From: Pseudomonas sp. 8O
GTDB lineage: Bacteria; Pseudomonadota; Gammaproteobacteria; Pseudomonadales; Pseudomonadaceae
Direction of reading: 5' to 3'
Length of the DNA stretch: 64,000 nt
Assembly (NCBI RefSeq): GCF_902506495.1
Contig: NZ_LR733263.1
Span: 289,372-353,371 of the forward strand
The notes below the pieces were generated by a model. It did not search any database, was not told the origin of the DNA, and saw nothing but the letters and a program-made list of their open reading frames with translations. The position numbers and the translations under genes are program-made. Below are positions 30,331 through 39,829 of this stretch, one piece after another (position 1 is the first letter of the stretch; each line of letters opens with the position of its first letter).

Positions 30331-31407
30331 TCAGTGCAAACGCTTGCGGCACATCAACTGCGCCAGCTTGGCGCTGTCGGGACGTTCGATCACGCCTTTC
30401 TCGGTCACGATGTAGTCGACCAAATCAGCCGGCGTCACATCGAACACCGGATTGACAGCATGCACATCCGCTGCAACCCGATGCCCCGCCACCTCCAGCA
30501 GCTCTCGACCATCGCGCTCTTCGAGCAGGATGTCTTCGCCGCTTTCCAGGCTCATGTCGATGGTCGAGCTGGGCGCCACCACCATCAGACGCACGCCATG
30601 GTGCATGGCGTTGACCGCCAACTGGTAGGTGCCGATCTTGTTGGCCACATCACCATTGGCCGTAATGCGGTCAGCCCCGACTATCACCCAGGTGATGCCC
30701 TTGGTTTTCATCAGGTGAGCGGCAGCGGCATCGGCATTGAGGCTGACCGGCACGCCGTCGCCAGCCAATTCCCAGGCAGTCAGACGCGCCCCCTGCAGCC
30801 AGGGGCGGGTTTCATCGACATAAACCTGCTCGACCAAGCCTTCCAGATACGCCGCGCGGATCACCCCGAGCGCCGTACCAAAGCCGCCGGTAGCCAGCGC
30901 ACCGGCATTGCAGTGAGTCAGCAGCACCTGCGGATTGCCCTGATGCTTGCGAATCAGCTCCATACCCAACTGCGCCATGGTCAGGTTGGCCTCACGGTCG
31001 CTGAGATGAATCCCCACCGCCTCGGCCTCCAGCAGCGCCAGGATGTCGTCGCCATCCTTGAGCCTCGCCAGGCGCTCACGCATACGCTGCAGGGCCCAGA
31101 ACAGGTTTACCGCAGTGGGGCGCGAGCGCTCGAGACAAGCAAAATCAGCCTCCAGCTCCTCGCGCCAGTCACCACCAGCCAGCAGCCGAGCACGAACACC
31201 CAACACCAGGCCATAGGCAGCAGCGATGCCGATAGCCGGCGCGCCGCGCACCACCATGTCGCGAATCGCGTCAGCCACCTCGGTGGCAGAATCGAAACGC
31301 AACCAGGTCTGCCGATGCGGCAGCAGGCGCTGATCGAGCAGGTACAGCGCACCATCGCGCCACTCGATTGCCTGAACCTTCTCCACCGCCAGCAATTGCT
31401 CGCGCAT
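30331..31407 (-). CDS. mtnA: S-methyl-5-thioribose-1-phosphate isomerase
   Basis: Aldose-ketose isomerase of 358 residues in the methionine salvage pathway (eIF2B-related fold). Signatures are [15 protein letters not shown] near 52-66, [14 protein letters not shown] near 160 with the catalytic Cys, and [20 protein letters not shown] near 235-254 with the catalytic Asp. The ATG at 31407 is preceded by TGGAG at 6 bases and gives the family length; an ATG four codons earlier is possible. It is divergent from mtaD, which feeds the same salvage route, across 160 bases that must contain both promoters. Confidence 0.96.
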   Translation of the reverse strand: MREQLLAVEKVQAIEWRDGALYLLDQRLLPHRQTWLRFDSATEVADAIRDMVVRGAPAIGIAAAYGLVLGVRARLLAGGDWREELEADFACLERSRPTAVNLFWALQRMRERLARLKDGDDILALLEAEAVGIHLSDREANLTMAQLGMELIRKHQGNPQVLLTHCNAGALATGGFGTALGVIRAAYLEGLVEQVYVDETRPWLQGARLTAWELAGDGVPVSLNADAAAAHLMKTKGITWVIVGADRITANGDVANKIGTYQLAVNAMHHGVRLMVVAPSSTIDMSLESGEDILLEERDGRELLEVAGHRVAADVHAVNPVFDVTPADLVDYIVTEKGVIERPDSAKLAQLMCRKRLH

Positions 31408-31567
31408 CGCGCACTCCATCTGTCACCGCCAAAAAGTCGCGGATTATACGCAGACCGACTGAGGCCAGCCGAACAATCCGGCACCCCCTCACGACTTCAA
31501 GCTACGCGCATTCATCTATACACTGGCGCCCTTCCTCGCATCGATCAAGCCAGACGGACAATCCCCC

Positions 31568-32887
31568 ATGCCCGAAGCCCCTCTCGACCTGCTGCTCCTG
31601 CCCACCTGGCTGGTGTCCGTTGAGCCGGCCGGGGTGGTACTGCGCGACCATGGTCTGGGCATCCGTGACGGACGCATCGCGCTGATCGCACCGCGCAGCG
31701 AAGCCATGCGCCACCCGGTAGCGGAGGTGCGAGAGCTGCCGCAATGCCTGCTCGCCCCCGGCCTGATCAACGCCCACGGCCACGCCGCGATGACGCTTTT
31801 GCGCGGCATCGCCGACGACCTTCCACTGATGATCTGGCTGCACGAACATATCTGGCCCGCCGAAGGCAAGTGGGTCGACGAGGATTTCGTTCGCGATGGC
31901 ACCGATCTGGCCATCGCCGAACAGATCAAGGGCGGCATCAGCTGCTTCTCAGACATGTACTTCTACCCGCAGATCGCCGCCGAACGCGTGCACAAGGCCG
32001 GCGTGCGCGCGCAGATCACCGTTCCCGTGCTGGACTTCCCGGTACCCGGCGCACTCAACGCTGCCGAGGCGCTACGTACGGGCCTGCAACTGTTCGACGA
32101 CCTCAAGCAGCACCCGCGCATCCGCATCGCGTTCGGGCCGCACGCGCCTTACACCGTCAGCGACGACAAGCTCGAGCAAATTCGCGTGCTGGCTGACGAG
32201 CTGGATGCCGGCATTCATATGCATGTGCACGAAACCGCGCAGGAAGTGGCCGAAGCCGTCAGCAAGCACGGTGAACGCCCACTGGCGCGCCTGGCTCGTC
32301 TCGGCCTGCTCGGCCCGCGCTTCCAGGCGGTGCATATGACGCAGATCGATGACGAGGATCTCGCGCTGCTGGTGGAGCACAACTGCAGCATCGTGCATTG
32401 CCCCGAATCCAACCTCAAACTGGCCAGCGGCTTCTGCCCGGTCGAGCGCCTGTGGCAGGCCGGCGTCAACGTCGCCATCGGCACCGATGGCGCCGCAAGC
32501 AACAACGATCTCGACCTGCTCGGCGAAACCCGCACCGCCGCCCTGCTGGCCAAGGCCGTCGCCGGCTCCGCCACAGCCCTGAACGCTCACAGTGCCTTGC
32601 GCATGGCCACCTTGAATGGCGCCCGCGCACTGGGGCTGGAAACACAGATCGGCTCGCTGGAACCAGGCAAGCTGGCCGATGTGGTCGCCTTCGACCTTTC
32701 CGGCCTGGCCCAGCAACCGATCTACGACCCGGTATCGCAGCTCATCTATGCCAGCGGCCGCGACTGCGTGAAGCATGTGTGGGTTGGCGGCAAGCAGCTG
32801 CTGGACGACGGCCGCCTGACCCGCATGGACGAAAGCGAACTGATCGCCAAGGCCAGGGAATGGGGAGCCAGGATTGCCAAAAGGTAG
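31568..32887 (+). CDS. mtaD: 5-methylthioadenosine / S-adenosylhomocysteine deaminase
   Basis: Amidohydrolase of the TRZ/ATZ family, 439 residues. In Pseudomonas this enzyme deaminates methylthioadenosine to methylthioinosine for salvage. Zinc motif [13 protein letters not shown] is near 71-83, [10 protein letters not shown] near 217, and the conserved [13 protein letters not shown] near 305. A C-terminal composite beta domain begins near 380 ([16 protein letters not shown]). The TAG stop codon lies inside a REP-like palindrome that starts at 32884. It is divergent from mtnA and followed by ubiG. Confidence 0.93.
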   Translation: MPEAPLDLLLLPTWLVSVEPAGVVLRDHGLGIRDGRIALIAPRSEAMRHPVAEVRELPQCLLAPGLINAHGHAAMTLLRGIADDLPLMIWLHEHIWPAEGKWVDEDFVRDGTDLAIAEQIKGGISCFSDMYFYPQIAAERVHKAGVRAQITVPVLDFPVPGALNAAEALRTGLQLFDDLKQHPRIRIAFGPHAPYTVSDDKLEQIRVLADELDAGIHMHVHETAQEVAEAVSKHGERPLARLARLGLLGPRFQAVHMTQIDDEDLALLVEHNCSIVHCPESNLKLASGFCPVERLWQAGVNVAIGTDGAASNNDLDLLGETRTAALLAKAVAGSATALNAHSALRMATLNGARALGLETQIGSLEPGKLADVVAFDLSGLAQQPIYDPVSQLIYASGRDCVKHVWVGGKQLLDDGRLTRMDESELIAKAREWGARIAKR

Positions 32888-32940
32888 CCCGGATGAAATC
32901 CGGGAAGAATGCAGCCGCCCCGGATTGCATCCGGGCTACG
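32884..32940. repeat. REP-like palindromic repeat pair
   Basis: Inverted pair: GTAGCCCGGATGAAATCCGGG (32884-32904) and CCCCGGATTGCATCCGGGCTAC (32918-32939). Each arm is itself palindromic around CCCGGAT-ATCCGGG. Related copies occur at 36436, 46897-46948 and 57001. The first arm supplies the mtaD stop codon. Confidence 0.85.
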
Positions 32941-33057
32941 CTGACGAAACGACTGCGACAAACTGACATACATTGAACGAACCCGCGCCGCCCCACGCCC
33001 GTTCTTAAACTGGCAACATAGCGGCGATACGCTTTCCCTGCTTTGAAAGAGATGCTT

Positions 33058-33756
33058 ATGAGCAACGTCGACCGCGCCGAAATCGCCAAATTCGAGGCCC
33101 TGGCACACCGCTGGTGGGACCGCGAAAGCGAGTTCAAACCCCTGCACGACATCAACCCGCTGCGCGTCAACTGGATCGACGAACGCGTCAGCCTGGCTGG
33201 CAAACGGGTACTGGACGTCGGTTGTGGCGGTGGCATCCTCAGTGAGGCCATGGCCCAGCGCGGCGCAACGGTGATGGGCATCGACATGGGCGAAGCGCCG
33301 CTGTCGGTCGCCCAGTTGCACCAACTGGAGTCCGGCGTCGAAGTCGACTACCGGCAGATCACCGCCGAAGCGCTGGCCGAGGAAATGCCAGGCCAGTTCG
33401 ACGTCGTCACCTGCCTGGAAATGCTCGAGCACGTGCCCGATCCCTCTTCGGTCATCCGTGCCTGCCACAGGCTGGTCAAACCCGGCGGTCAGGTGTTCTT
33501 CTCCACCATCAACCGCAACCCCAAGGCGTACCTGTTCGCGGTGATCGGCGCTGAATACATCCTGCGCCTGCTACCGCGTGGCACTCACGATTTCAAGAAG
33601 TTCATCCGCCCCTCCGAACTGGGCGCCTGGAGCCGCGCAGCAGGGCTGGAGGTCAAGGACATCATCGGCCTGACCTACAACCCGCTGACCAAGCACTACA
33701 AGCTGGAAGCCGACGTCGACGTCAACTACATGATCCAGACGCTGAGGAAAGACTGA
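33058..33756 (+). CDS. ubiG: Bifunctional 3-demethylubiquinol / 2-polyprenyl-6-hydroxyphenol O-methyltransferase
   Basis: SAM-dependent enzyme of 232 residues carrying out both O-methylations of ubiquinone synthesis. SAM motif [20 protein letters not shown] is near 50-69, [12 protein letters not shown] near 117. The N-terminal [20 protein letters not shown] block is diagnostic of UbiG. ATG 33058 is chosen over earlier in-frame starts because AAAGAG lies at a usable distance and the length matches. It shares one base with the start of mupP (TGATG), a pairing conserved in Pseudomonas. Confidence 0.96.
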   Translation: MSNVDRAEIAKFEALAHRWWDRESEFKPLHDINPLRVNWIDERVSLAGKRVLDVGCGGGILSEAMAQRGATVMGIDMGEAPLSVAQLHQLESGVEVDYRQITAEALAEEMPGQFDVVTCLEMLEHVPDPSSVIRACHRLVKPGGQVFFSTINRNPKAYLFAVIGAEYILRLLPRGTHDFKKFIRPSELGAWSRAAGLEVKDIIGLTYNPLTKHYKLEADVDVNYMIQTLRKD

Positions 33757-34427
33757 TGCGTTTGCGCGCTGTACTGTTCGACATGGACGGCACCCTGCTT
33801 GACTCGGCGCCGGACTTCATCGCCATCACCCAGGCCATGCGCGCCAAACGCGGCCTGCCGCCACTGGCCGACAAGACCATACGCGACCAGGTATCCGGTG
33901 GCGCACGCGCCATGGTCGCCTGCGCCTTCGATGAAGACCCGGACTCCGCCGCCTTCGAAGCCCTGCGCCAGGAATTCCTGGAGCGCTACCAGCAACACTG
34001 CGCCGTCTTCACCCGCCCTTTCGAGGGCATCGAAGCCCTGCTCGACGACATTGAACAGGCGCGCCTGTTGTGGGGCGTCGCCACCAACAAACCGGTGCGT
34101 TACGCCGAGCCGATCATGCAAGGTCTGAATCTGGCCGAGCGCTCGGCAGTGCTGGTCTGCCCCGACCATGTCGAGCAAAGCAAACCCGCACCGGACATGC
34201 TGCTGCTCGCCTGCCAGCAGATGGGCGTCAAACCCGAGGAAGTGCTGTTCATCGGTGACGACGCGCGCGACATCGAATCCGGCCGCGCCGCCGGCTGCCG
34301 CACGGCGGCGGTGACCTACGGCTATATCCACCCCGAGGACAACCCACGCAACTGGGGCGCCGACGTGGTCGTGGACCACCCCCAGGAACTGCGTGCGGTG
34401 CTCGATCGCGCTCTGTGCAGTTGCTGA
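33756..34427 (+). CDS. mupP: N-acetylmuramic acid 6-phosphate phosphatase (HAD family)
   Basis: HAD phosphatase of 223 residues with motif [15 protein letters not shown] at 8-21, a motif II threonine in GVATNKPV near 110, the motif III lysine in QSKPAPDML near 145, and motif [14 protein letters not shown] near 166. It was long annotated as phosphoglycolate phosphatase (Gph). The Pseudomonas orthologue beside ubiG is MupP, which dephosphorylates MurNAc-6-P in peptidoglycan recycling. Position and the tight ubiG overlap support MupP. Confidence 0.9.
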   Translation: MRLRAVLFDMDGTLLDSAPDFIAITQAMRAKRGLPPLADKTIRDQVSGGARAMVACAFDEDPDSAAFEALRQEFLERYQQHCAVFTRPFEGIEALLDDIEQARLLWGVATNKPVRYAEPIMQGLNLAERSAVLVCPDHVEQSKPAPDMLLLACQQMGVKPEEVLFIGDDARDIESGRAAGCRTAAVTYGYIHPEDNPRNWGADVVVDHPQELRAVLDRALCSC

Positions 34428-34433
34428 TCGCGC

Positions 34434-34485
34434 AGGGCGGGTGAAACCCGTCACTCTCCAATTTGGCGGGCTTCACCCGCCCTAC
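34434..34485. repeat. Palindromic repeat between mupP and yciK
   Basis: Inverted repeat AGGGCGGGTGAAACCCG (34434-34450) with GGCGGGCTTCACCCGCCCTA (34465-34484). The arms pair over about 12 bases around an AT-richer loop. It fills most of the 86-base gap and may form an mRNA stem between two co-directional genes. Confidence 0.75.
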
Positions 34486-34513
34486 CCTCAAGAGTTCTCC
34501 GAAGGATCCTCAC

Positions 34514-35254
34514 ATGTTCGACTACACCGCCCGCCCAGACCTGCTCAAGGATCGCGTCATCCTGATCACCGGTGCCGGCCGCGGTATCGGCGCAGCCGCC
34601 GCCAAGAGCTTCGCCGCCCACGGCGCCACGGTGCTGCTGCTGGGCAAGACCGAAGCCAACCTGAGCCAGGTTTATGACGAAATCGAGGCAGCTGGTCACC
34701 CGCAGCCGGTGGTGATTCCCTTCAACCTGGAAACCGCCCTGCCGCACCAGTACGACGAACTGTCGGTGATGATCGAGAACGAGTTTGGCCGCCTCGATGG
34801 CCTGCTGCACAATGCCTCGATCCTCGGTCCGCGCACGCCACTGGAGCAACTGTCCGGCGACAACTTCATGCGTGTGATGCACGTGAACGTCAACGCCATG
34901 TTCATGCTCAGCAGCACCCTGCTGCCGCTGCTCAAACTGTCGGAGGACGCCTCCGTCGCCTTCACCTCCAGCAGCGTCGGCCGCAAGGGCCGCGCCTACT
35001 GGGGCGCCTACGCGGTATCGAAATTCGCCACCGAGGGCCTGATGCAGGTCATGGCTGACGAACTGGACGGCATCGCCAACGTGCGCGCCAACAGCATCAA
35101 TCCGGGCGCGACCCGTACCGCAATGCGCGCCCAGGCCTACCCGGGGGAAAACCCGGCGACCCGCCCACTGCCGGAAGAGATCATGCCGCTTTATCTCTAC
35201 CTGATGGGCCCGGACAGCAAGGGCGTCAACGGCCAGGCGTTCGACGCCCAGTGA
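34514..35254 (+). CDS. yciK: YciK-family short-chain dehydrogenase/reductase
   Basis: Classical SDR of 246 residues. The cofactor motif GAGRGIGAAAAKSFAAHGA is near 21-39, NNASIL-type HNASILGPR near 99, Ser near 152 (FTSSSVGRKG) and catalytic YAVSK near 166-170. The C-terminal TRTAMRAQAYPGENP block is typical of YciK. Substrate is unknown in the family. ATG 34514 follows AAGGA at 8 bases. The order ubiG-mupP-yciK is conserved in Pseudomonas. Confidence 0.93.
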   Translation: MFDYTARPDLLKDRVILITGAGRGIGAAAAKSFAAHGATVLLLGKTEANLSQVYDEIEAAGHPQPVVIPFNLETALPHQYDELSVMIENEFGRLDGLLHNASILGPRTPLEQLSGDNFMRVMHVNVNAMFMLSSTLLPLLKLSEDASVAFTSSSVGRKGRAYWGAYAVSKFATEGLMQVMADELDGIANVRANSINPGATRTAMRAQAYPGENPATRPLPEEIMPLYLYLMGPDSKGVNGQAFDAQ

Positions 35255-35495
35255 TTACCTGTCATGGCCTGCCGCCAGTCAGCGGGCCATCGCCGACAAA
35301 AATCCGCCACTGACCTTGCCAGGCGGCAGCACATTGCCAGTATCACCGTCAGGCAACCGGCAAGCACTTACCGATCAGCACTTTAAAAAACATCTAAGTG
35401 ACTGACTTCACAAGACTTTAATCCAAATTGAACCACCTGGCACGAAATTCGCTCTAACCCTCTCGTCGCACCATCAGCGCCAGAGGTTCAGCTCC

Positions 35496-36422
35496 ATGGT
35501 TCCCCCCAGCCAGTCCAACACCATCGATTTCGACGCCGCCAAGCTGCAGCGTCTCGGCTTTGCCGGCAGTCGCAATTTGCCGCTAAAGCCCGCCAGCCTG
35601 ATAGAGCTGCGCCACCAATTGAGTCTGCAACTGCAGACCAGCCTGGACGTGGAACGAATCCTCACTCTGTTCTTTCGCGAGGTGCAGCGCCTGGTGCCGC
35701 TCGATGCACTGGCTTTCCAGCATCCGTCGCACGACCTGCGCCTCGAGCTGGGCGAGCGCGCCCCCCACTCGGCCGGCTATCGCCTGAGCCATGAGGGGGA
35801 ATACCTGGGCGAGCTGATTTTCCGCCGCAAGCAACGCTTTGCCGAAGACGAACTGATCCAACTGGAGGCGCTGCTGGCGAGCCTGCTGTTCCCGCTGCGC
35901 AATGCCCTGCTCTACCGTACCGCGCTGCAAAGTGCGCTGCGCGACCCACTGACCGACACCGGCAACCGCATCGCCATGGACCAGGTGCTGCAGCGCGAGG
36001 TGGATCTGGCCCGCCGCAATCTGCAACCGCTGTCGCTGCTGATGCTCGACATCGACCACTTCAAGAGCATCAACGACAACCATGGCCACACGCTTGGCGA
36101 CGAAGTACTGAAAGCGGTCGCTCAGACCCTGAAGAACCAGTTGCGCAATATCGATATGGTCTTTCGCTACGGTGGTGAGGAGTTTCTGGTGATTCTCTCC
36201 GGCACCAACCGCGAGGGCGCTGCGCTGGTAGGCGAGCGTTTGCGCTTTGCAGTGATGGAGCTGCAATGCCTGGATGCCGGCCGCGCCATCGACGTTTCCA
36301 TCAGTCTGGGCTGCTCCAGCCTGTTGCCGGGCGAGTCCGCCGAAAGCCTGCTACGCCGCGCCGATAACGCGCTCTATGTGGCCAAGCGCGAAGGCCGCAA
36401 TCGCCTGTCCATGGCAGGCTGA
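35496..36422 (+). CDS. Diguanylate cyclase with N-terminal GAF-like domain
   Basis: A 308-residue soluble protein. Residues about 25-145 look like a GAF-type sensor (DVERILTLFFREVQRLVP). Residues 150-305 form a GGDEF domain with DPLTDTGNRIAMD near 149, the metal-binding MLDIDHFKSINDNHGH near 184 and active site RYGGEEFLVIL near 225. An RNID sequence five residues before GGEEF fits the inhibitory c-di-GMP I-site (RxxD). It should synthesise c-di-GMP from two GTP with product inhibition. No membrane segment is seen. The 241 bases upstream hold no gene and presumably the promoter. Confidence 0.93.
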   Translation: MVPPSQSNTIDFDAAKLQRLGFAGSRNLPLKPASLIELRHQLSLQLQTSLDVERILTLFFREVQRLVPLDALAFQHPSHDLRLELGERAPHSAGYRLSHEGEYLGELIFRRKQRFAEDELIQLEALLASLLFPLRNALLYRTALQSALRDPLTDTGNRIAMDQVLQREVDLARRNLQPLSLLMLDIDHFKSINDNHGHTLGDEVLKAVAQTLKNQLRNIDMVFRYGGEEFLVILSGTNREGAALVGERLRFAVMELQCLDAGRAIDVSISLGCSSLLPGESAESLLRRADNALYVAKREGRNRLSMAG

Positions 36423-36435
36423 GAGGCCGCCCTGT

Positions 36436-36456
36436 GTAGCCCGGATGAAATCCGGG
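36436..36456. repeat. REP-like half element after the diguanylate cyclase
   Basis: GTAGCCCGGATGAAATCCGGG, identical to the first arm of the element at 32884. The partner arm (CATCCGGGAC, about 36483) is degenerate. Confidence 0.75.
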
Positions 36457-36501
36457 AATGCTCTGAAGGCAATGGCTCACTACATCCGGGACAGCAGAAT
36501 G

Positions 36502-36530
36502 AAAAAAGGGACTCCGCGGAGTCCCTTTTT
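36502..36530. terminator. Bidirectional terminator between convergent genes
   Basis: Perfect stem GGGACTCC-GC-GGAGTCCC (36508-36525) with six A before and five T after it. It lies between the diguanylate cyclase (plus) and rluB (minus) and can end both transcripts. Confidence 0.93.
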
Positions 36531-36536
36531 CGTATC

Positions 36537-37694
36537 TCAGCGCTTGCGGCCGAAACCGGGGCGCTGGCCATCACCGGCGGGCGGACGCTTGCCGGGCGTT
36601 GCCGGACGCGGCTTGCGCGCCGGACGCTCGGACAACTCGACGGCCGGGCGCGGCTGACGCTTCTTCACATCGCTCGGACGCTCCGCTACCGGCGTGCCGC
36701 GACCGTTTTCACGACGCTCGCCACTGTCCTTGCGCGGGCCTCGCGGCGCGCGCTGCTCACCATCCTCGCGGCGCGGTGCACGGCTCGGGCGAGCATTTTC
36801 TGCGCCTGCCTGGTCCTTCGCCGGGCGCAGCACACGCTTACCGCGCACCTCCACCGGTTTGGCGGACTTGCGCTGCAGGCGGTCGAGCTTCTCGCGGGTC
36901 TTTTCCTTCATCGCTGGCAGCGCCTGCGGGGTCAGGCCCACTTCGGCACTGAGAATGTCCACTTCACGCTGGTCCATCTCGCGCCAGCGACCCATGGTCA
37001 ACTCGGACGTGAGGAACACCGGACCAAAACGCACGCGTTTCAGGCGACTGACCACCAGGCCCTGGGACTCCCACAGGCGACGCACCTCGCGGTTACGCCC
37101 TTCCATCACCACGCAGTGATACCAGTGGTTGAAGCCCTCGCCACCAGGCGCTTCCTTGATGTCGGTGAACTTGGCCGGACCATCTTCGAGCATTACGCCG
37201 TTCTTGAGGTTCTCCAGCATTTCCTCGGTCACTTCGCCCCGTACACGCACCGCGTATTCGCGGTCCATCTGGTAGGACGGGTGCATCAGGCGGTTGGCCA
37301 GCTCGCCGTCAGTGGTGAACAGCAACAGACCGGTGGTGTTGATATCGAGGCGACCGATATTGATCCAGCGGCCCTCTTTCGGACGCGGCAGGCGATCGAA
37401 TACGGTGGGGCGACCTTCCGGGTCGTCACGTGTGCAGATCTCGCCGTCCGGCTTGTTGTAGATCAGCACGCGGCGAACCGAACCGGTGATTTCTTCGCGC
37501 TTGAGCAAGCGGCCATCGAGGGCGATGGCGTCGTTGGCATCGACACGCTGCCCCAGGGTCGCCGCAGCACCATTGACCTTGACCCGACCCTCAGTGATCC
37601 AGGTCTCGATCTCGCGACGTGAAGCAAGCCCGAGGCGGGCCAGGACTTTCTGCAGTTTCTCGCCTGCAGGACGCGGTTGTTCGTGCTCAGTCAT
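36537..37694 (-). CDS. rluB: 23S rRNA pseudouridine(2605) synthase
   Basis: Pseudouridine synthase of the RsuA family, 385 residues. An S4 RNA-binding domain occupies about 10-60 (EKLQKVLARLGLASRREIE). The catalytic domain has GRLDINTTGLLLFT near 111-124 with the active Asp, and EGRNREVRRLWESQG near 195. The C-terminal 130 residues are a basic, Arg/Pro/Gly-rich, disordered tail, as in Pseudomonas RluB. ATG 37694 has GGGAGG 8 bases upstream; the in-frame GTG three codons earlier overlaps that site. In many bacteria rluB lies with scpAB, as here. Confidence 0.95.
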   Translation of the reverse strand: MTEHEQPRPAGEKLQKVLARLGLASRREIETWITEGRVKVNGAAATLGQRVDANDAIALDGRLLKREEITGSVRRVLIYNKPDGEICTRDDPEGRPTVFDRLPRPKEGRWINIGRLDINTTGLLLFTTDGELANRLMHPSYQMDREYAVRVRGEVTEEMLENLKNGVMLEDGPAKFTDIKEAPGGEGFNHWYHCVVMEGRNREVRRLWESQGLVVSRLKRVRFGPVFLTSELTMGRWREMDQREVDILSAEVGLTPQALPAMKEKTREKLDRLQRKSAKPVEVRGKRVLRPAKDQAGAENARPSRAPRREDGEQRAPRGPRKDSGERRENGRGTPVAERPSDVKKRQPRPAVELSERPARKPRPATPGKRPPAGDGQRPGFGRKR

Positions 37695-37820
37695 CTTGGG
37701 CACCTCCCGGTGTAGTAGTTGATGATCGAAGGGCGCGCATCATACGCGCTGTAGAGCCCATAGGGTAGACGATACTGCGGCATTCGCCTGGTAGAAGCAG
37801 TAACACGGCACCGGATCGCA

Positions 37821-37850
37821 GGAGCCCCTCCCCGGGGCGAAGCTTTTGCG
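37821..37850. repeat. REP-like palindrome between rluB and the DUF1289 gene
   Basis: GGAGCCCCTCCCCGGGGCGAAGC followed by TTTTGCG. It is the reverse-complement type of the element at 30271-30304. A second partial GCGGCTCCTAC arm is at about 37895-37907. Confidence 0.75.
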
Positions 37851-37917
37851 CACAAGCCTTGTACTATCGACGTCCCCGCCATTCGCCTCGAGACGCGGCT
37901 CCTACACGGATGGGCGC

Positions 37918-38100
37918 TCAATACTTGCGCCTCCCGGTCGCCTCCAGCGCAAGCAAGCGCATATCGGCCTCGGCCAACAGCGCCAGGCGCTCACTCTTGT
38001 CCAGGCGTGTCCAGCCTTTGATTTCCTCACGACTGCGGCCACAGCCCAGGCAGATATCGCGTTCGAACTCACAGACCTTGATGCAGGGACTCTTGCTCAC
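37918..38100 (-). CDS. DUF1289 domain protein (cysteine-rich, small)
   Basis: A 60-residue protein with the DUF1289 signature: CIKVCEFERDICLGCGRS at 6-23, with four cysteines that may bind a metal or Fe-S centre, then EIKGWTRLDKSERLALL. The function of the family is unknown. It lies between scpB and rluB in the same direction, 96 bases after scpB, so it may belong to that transcript. Confidence 0.9.
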   Translation of the reverse strand: MSKSPCIKVCEFERDICLGCGRSREEIKGWTRLDKSERLALLAEADMRLLALEATGRRKY

Positions 38101-38196
38101 TGGATCGCCTCGAACAGAAAGAATCGAATGCGCGCAGGATAAGGGCCTGAAACCGGCAAGAGAGATTGAAGTATTCGATACCCGGCTTAAACGCTG

Positions 38197-38994
38197 TCAA
38201 TGCAACGATTCATCGCCGTCCAGGTCGGCCAGATCGTCTTCGACCGCTTCATCCTCTTCGTCCTCTACCAGACGCAAGTCATCGAAGTCGGTCTTGAGCC
38301 CCTGCTCCATGTCGTCCAGCTCGGCCAGCAGGCTGCGGAAGCTGGTTTCCTCACGCGGCTCGGCAGCTTCGCCGTCTTGCTGCAAGGCCAGATCGGCACG
38401 CGCCTGCAGGCCTGCCGGCACTTCGGCGTCATCATCCAGCCCCAGTTCAGGCTCCGGTTCCAGCTCGCGCAGGGCGGCCAAGGGCGGCAGTTCATCGAGG
38501 CTTTTCAGGTTGAAGTGATCGAGAAAACCCTTGGTGGTGGCGAACATCGCCGGGCGCCCCGGCACGTCGCGATAGCCCACCACGCGAATCCACTCGCGCT
38601 CCAGCAGGGTCTTGGTGATGTTACTGTTGACCGCCACGCCGCGCACGTCCTCGATCTCGCCACGGGTGATGGGCTGGCGATAGGCGATCAGCGCCAGGGT
38701 TTCCAGCAGTGCACGGGAATAACGCTGCGGGCGCTCCTCCCAGAGCCGGCCGACCCAAGGCGCGAAGCGCTCGCGCACCTGCAGGCGGTAACCCGAAGCC
38801 ACTTCTTTCAACTCGAAGGCGCGCCCTTCGCAGGACTGACGCAGGAGTTCCAGCGCAGCCTTGAATTGCTCGGGCTCGGGCCGTTCGCCCTCTTCGAACA
38901 GCTCGAAGAGACGCTCGAGCGACTGCGCCTTACCAGAAGCCAGCAGAAAGGCCTCGAGCAATTGGGCCAGGTCTTTGGGGTCGTTCAGGTTCAT
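38197..38994 (-). CDS. scpB: Segregation and condensation protein B
   Basis: ScpB of 265 residues, the kleisin-interacting subunit of the bacterial SMC-ScpAB condensin. Two winged-helix domains fill residues 5-185, with SRALLETLALIAYRQPITRGEIEDVRGV near 93-118 and TKGFLDHFNLKSLDELPPL near 153. The acidic C-terminal tail of about 80 residues (Glu/Asp-rich) is longer than in Firmicutes ScpB and is usual in pseudomonads. The start overlaps the scpA stop by four bases. Confidence 0.94.
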   Translation of the reverse strand: MNLNDPKDLAQLLEAFLLASGKAQSLERLFELFEEGERPEPEQFKAALELLRQSCEGRAFELKEVASGYRLQVRERFAPWVGRLWEERPQRYSRALLETLALIAYRQPITRGEIEDVRGVAVNSNITKTLLEREWIRVVGYRDVPGRPAMFATTKGFLDHFNLKSLDELPPLAALRELEPEPELGLDDDAEVPAGLQARADLALQQDGEAAEPREETSFRSLLAELDDMEQGLKTDFDDLRLVEDEEDEAVEDDLADLDGDESLH

Positions 38995-39815
38995 TCGGCA
39001 CGGGCTCGGACGTGGATGGCGGCGAAGGGCTCATTCTGCACCAGCTCGACCAGGGATTCCTTGATCAATTCGAGCACCGCCATGAAGGTCACCACCACGC
39101 CAAGCCGGCCCTCTTCGGCGGCGAACAGCTCGACGAAAGGCACGAAAGCACCGCCCTTGAGGCGCTCCAGCACTTCACTCATGCGCTCGCGGGTGGACAG
39201 CGCCTCGCGGGTGACCTGGTGGCTTTCGAACATGTCGGCGCGGCGCAGCACCTCGGCCATCGACAGCAACACTTCCTCCAGGCTGACGTCCGGCAACAGC
39301 TTGCGTGCGCGGGCTTCGGGCGCATCCAGTTTCGGCACGGTCAGGTCGCGGCCGACGCGCGGCAGTTCGTCGATACCTTCGGCAGCGGCCTTGAAGCGCT
39401 CGTACTCCTGCAGGCGGCGGATCAGCTCGGCACGCGGGTCGTCTTCCTCCTCCTCGGCCTCGGTCGAGCGCGGCAGCAGCATGCGCGACTTGATCTCGGC
39501 AAGCATGGCAGCCATGACCAGGTATTCGGCGGCCAGCTCCAGGCGCACCGTATGCATGAGTTCGACATAGCCCATGTACTGCTTGGTGATCTCGGCAACG
39601 GGGATATCGAGGATGTCGATGTTCTGCTTGCGGATCAGATACAGCAGCAAGTCCAGCGGTCCCTCGAAAGCTTCGAGGAAGACTTCCAGGGCATCCGGAG
39701 GAATGTACAGGTCCAGCGGCAGCTCGGTGACCGCCTCACCATAAACCAGGGCGAACGGCAGTTCCTGCTGGGCGCCGGCCTGACTGTCCATGGTTGGTAT
39801 GGCGGGCTCACTCAT
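38991..39815 (-). CDS. scpA: Segregation and condensation protein A
   Basis: Kleisin subunit ScpA, about 274 residues. The N-terminal SMC-binding region includes FEGPLDLLLYLIRKQNIDI near 47-65 and the C-terminal winged helix covers the last 60 residues. ATG 39815 is preferred: GAAGGAG lies 9 bases upstream, while the in-frame TTG at 39833 overlaps the trpS stop region. It follows trpS closely in the same direction. Confidence 0.94.
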   Translation of the reverse strand: MSEPAIPTMDSQAGAQQELPFALVYGEAVTELPLDLYIPPDALEVFLEAFEGPLDLLLYLIRKQNIDILDIPVAEITKQYMGYVELMHTVRLELAAEYLVMAAMLAEIKSRMLLPRSTEAEEEEDDPRAELIRRLQEYERFKAAAEGIDELPRVGRDLTVPKLDAPEARARKLLPDVSLEEVLLSMAEVLRRADMFESHQVTREALSTRERMSEVLERLKGGAFVPFVELFAAEEGRLGVVVTFMAVLELIKESLVELVQNEPFAAIHVRARAE

Positions 39816-39829
39816 CGACTGACGCTCCT

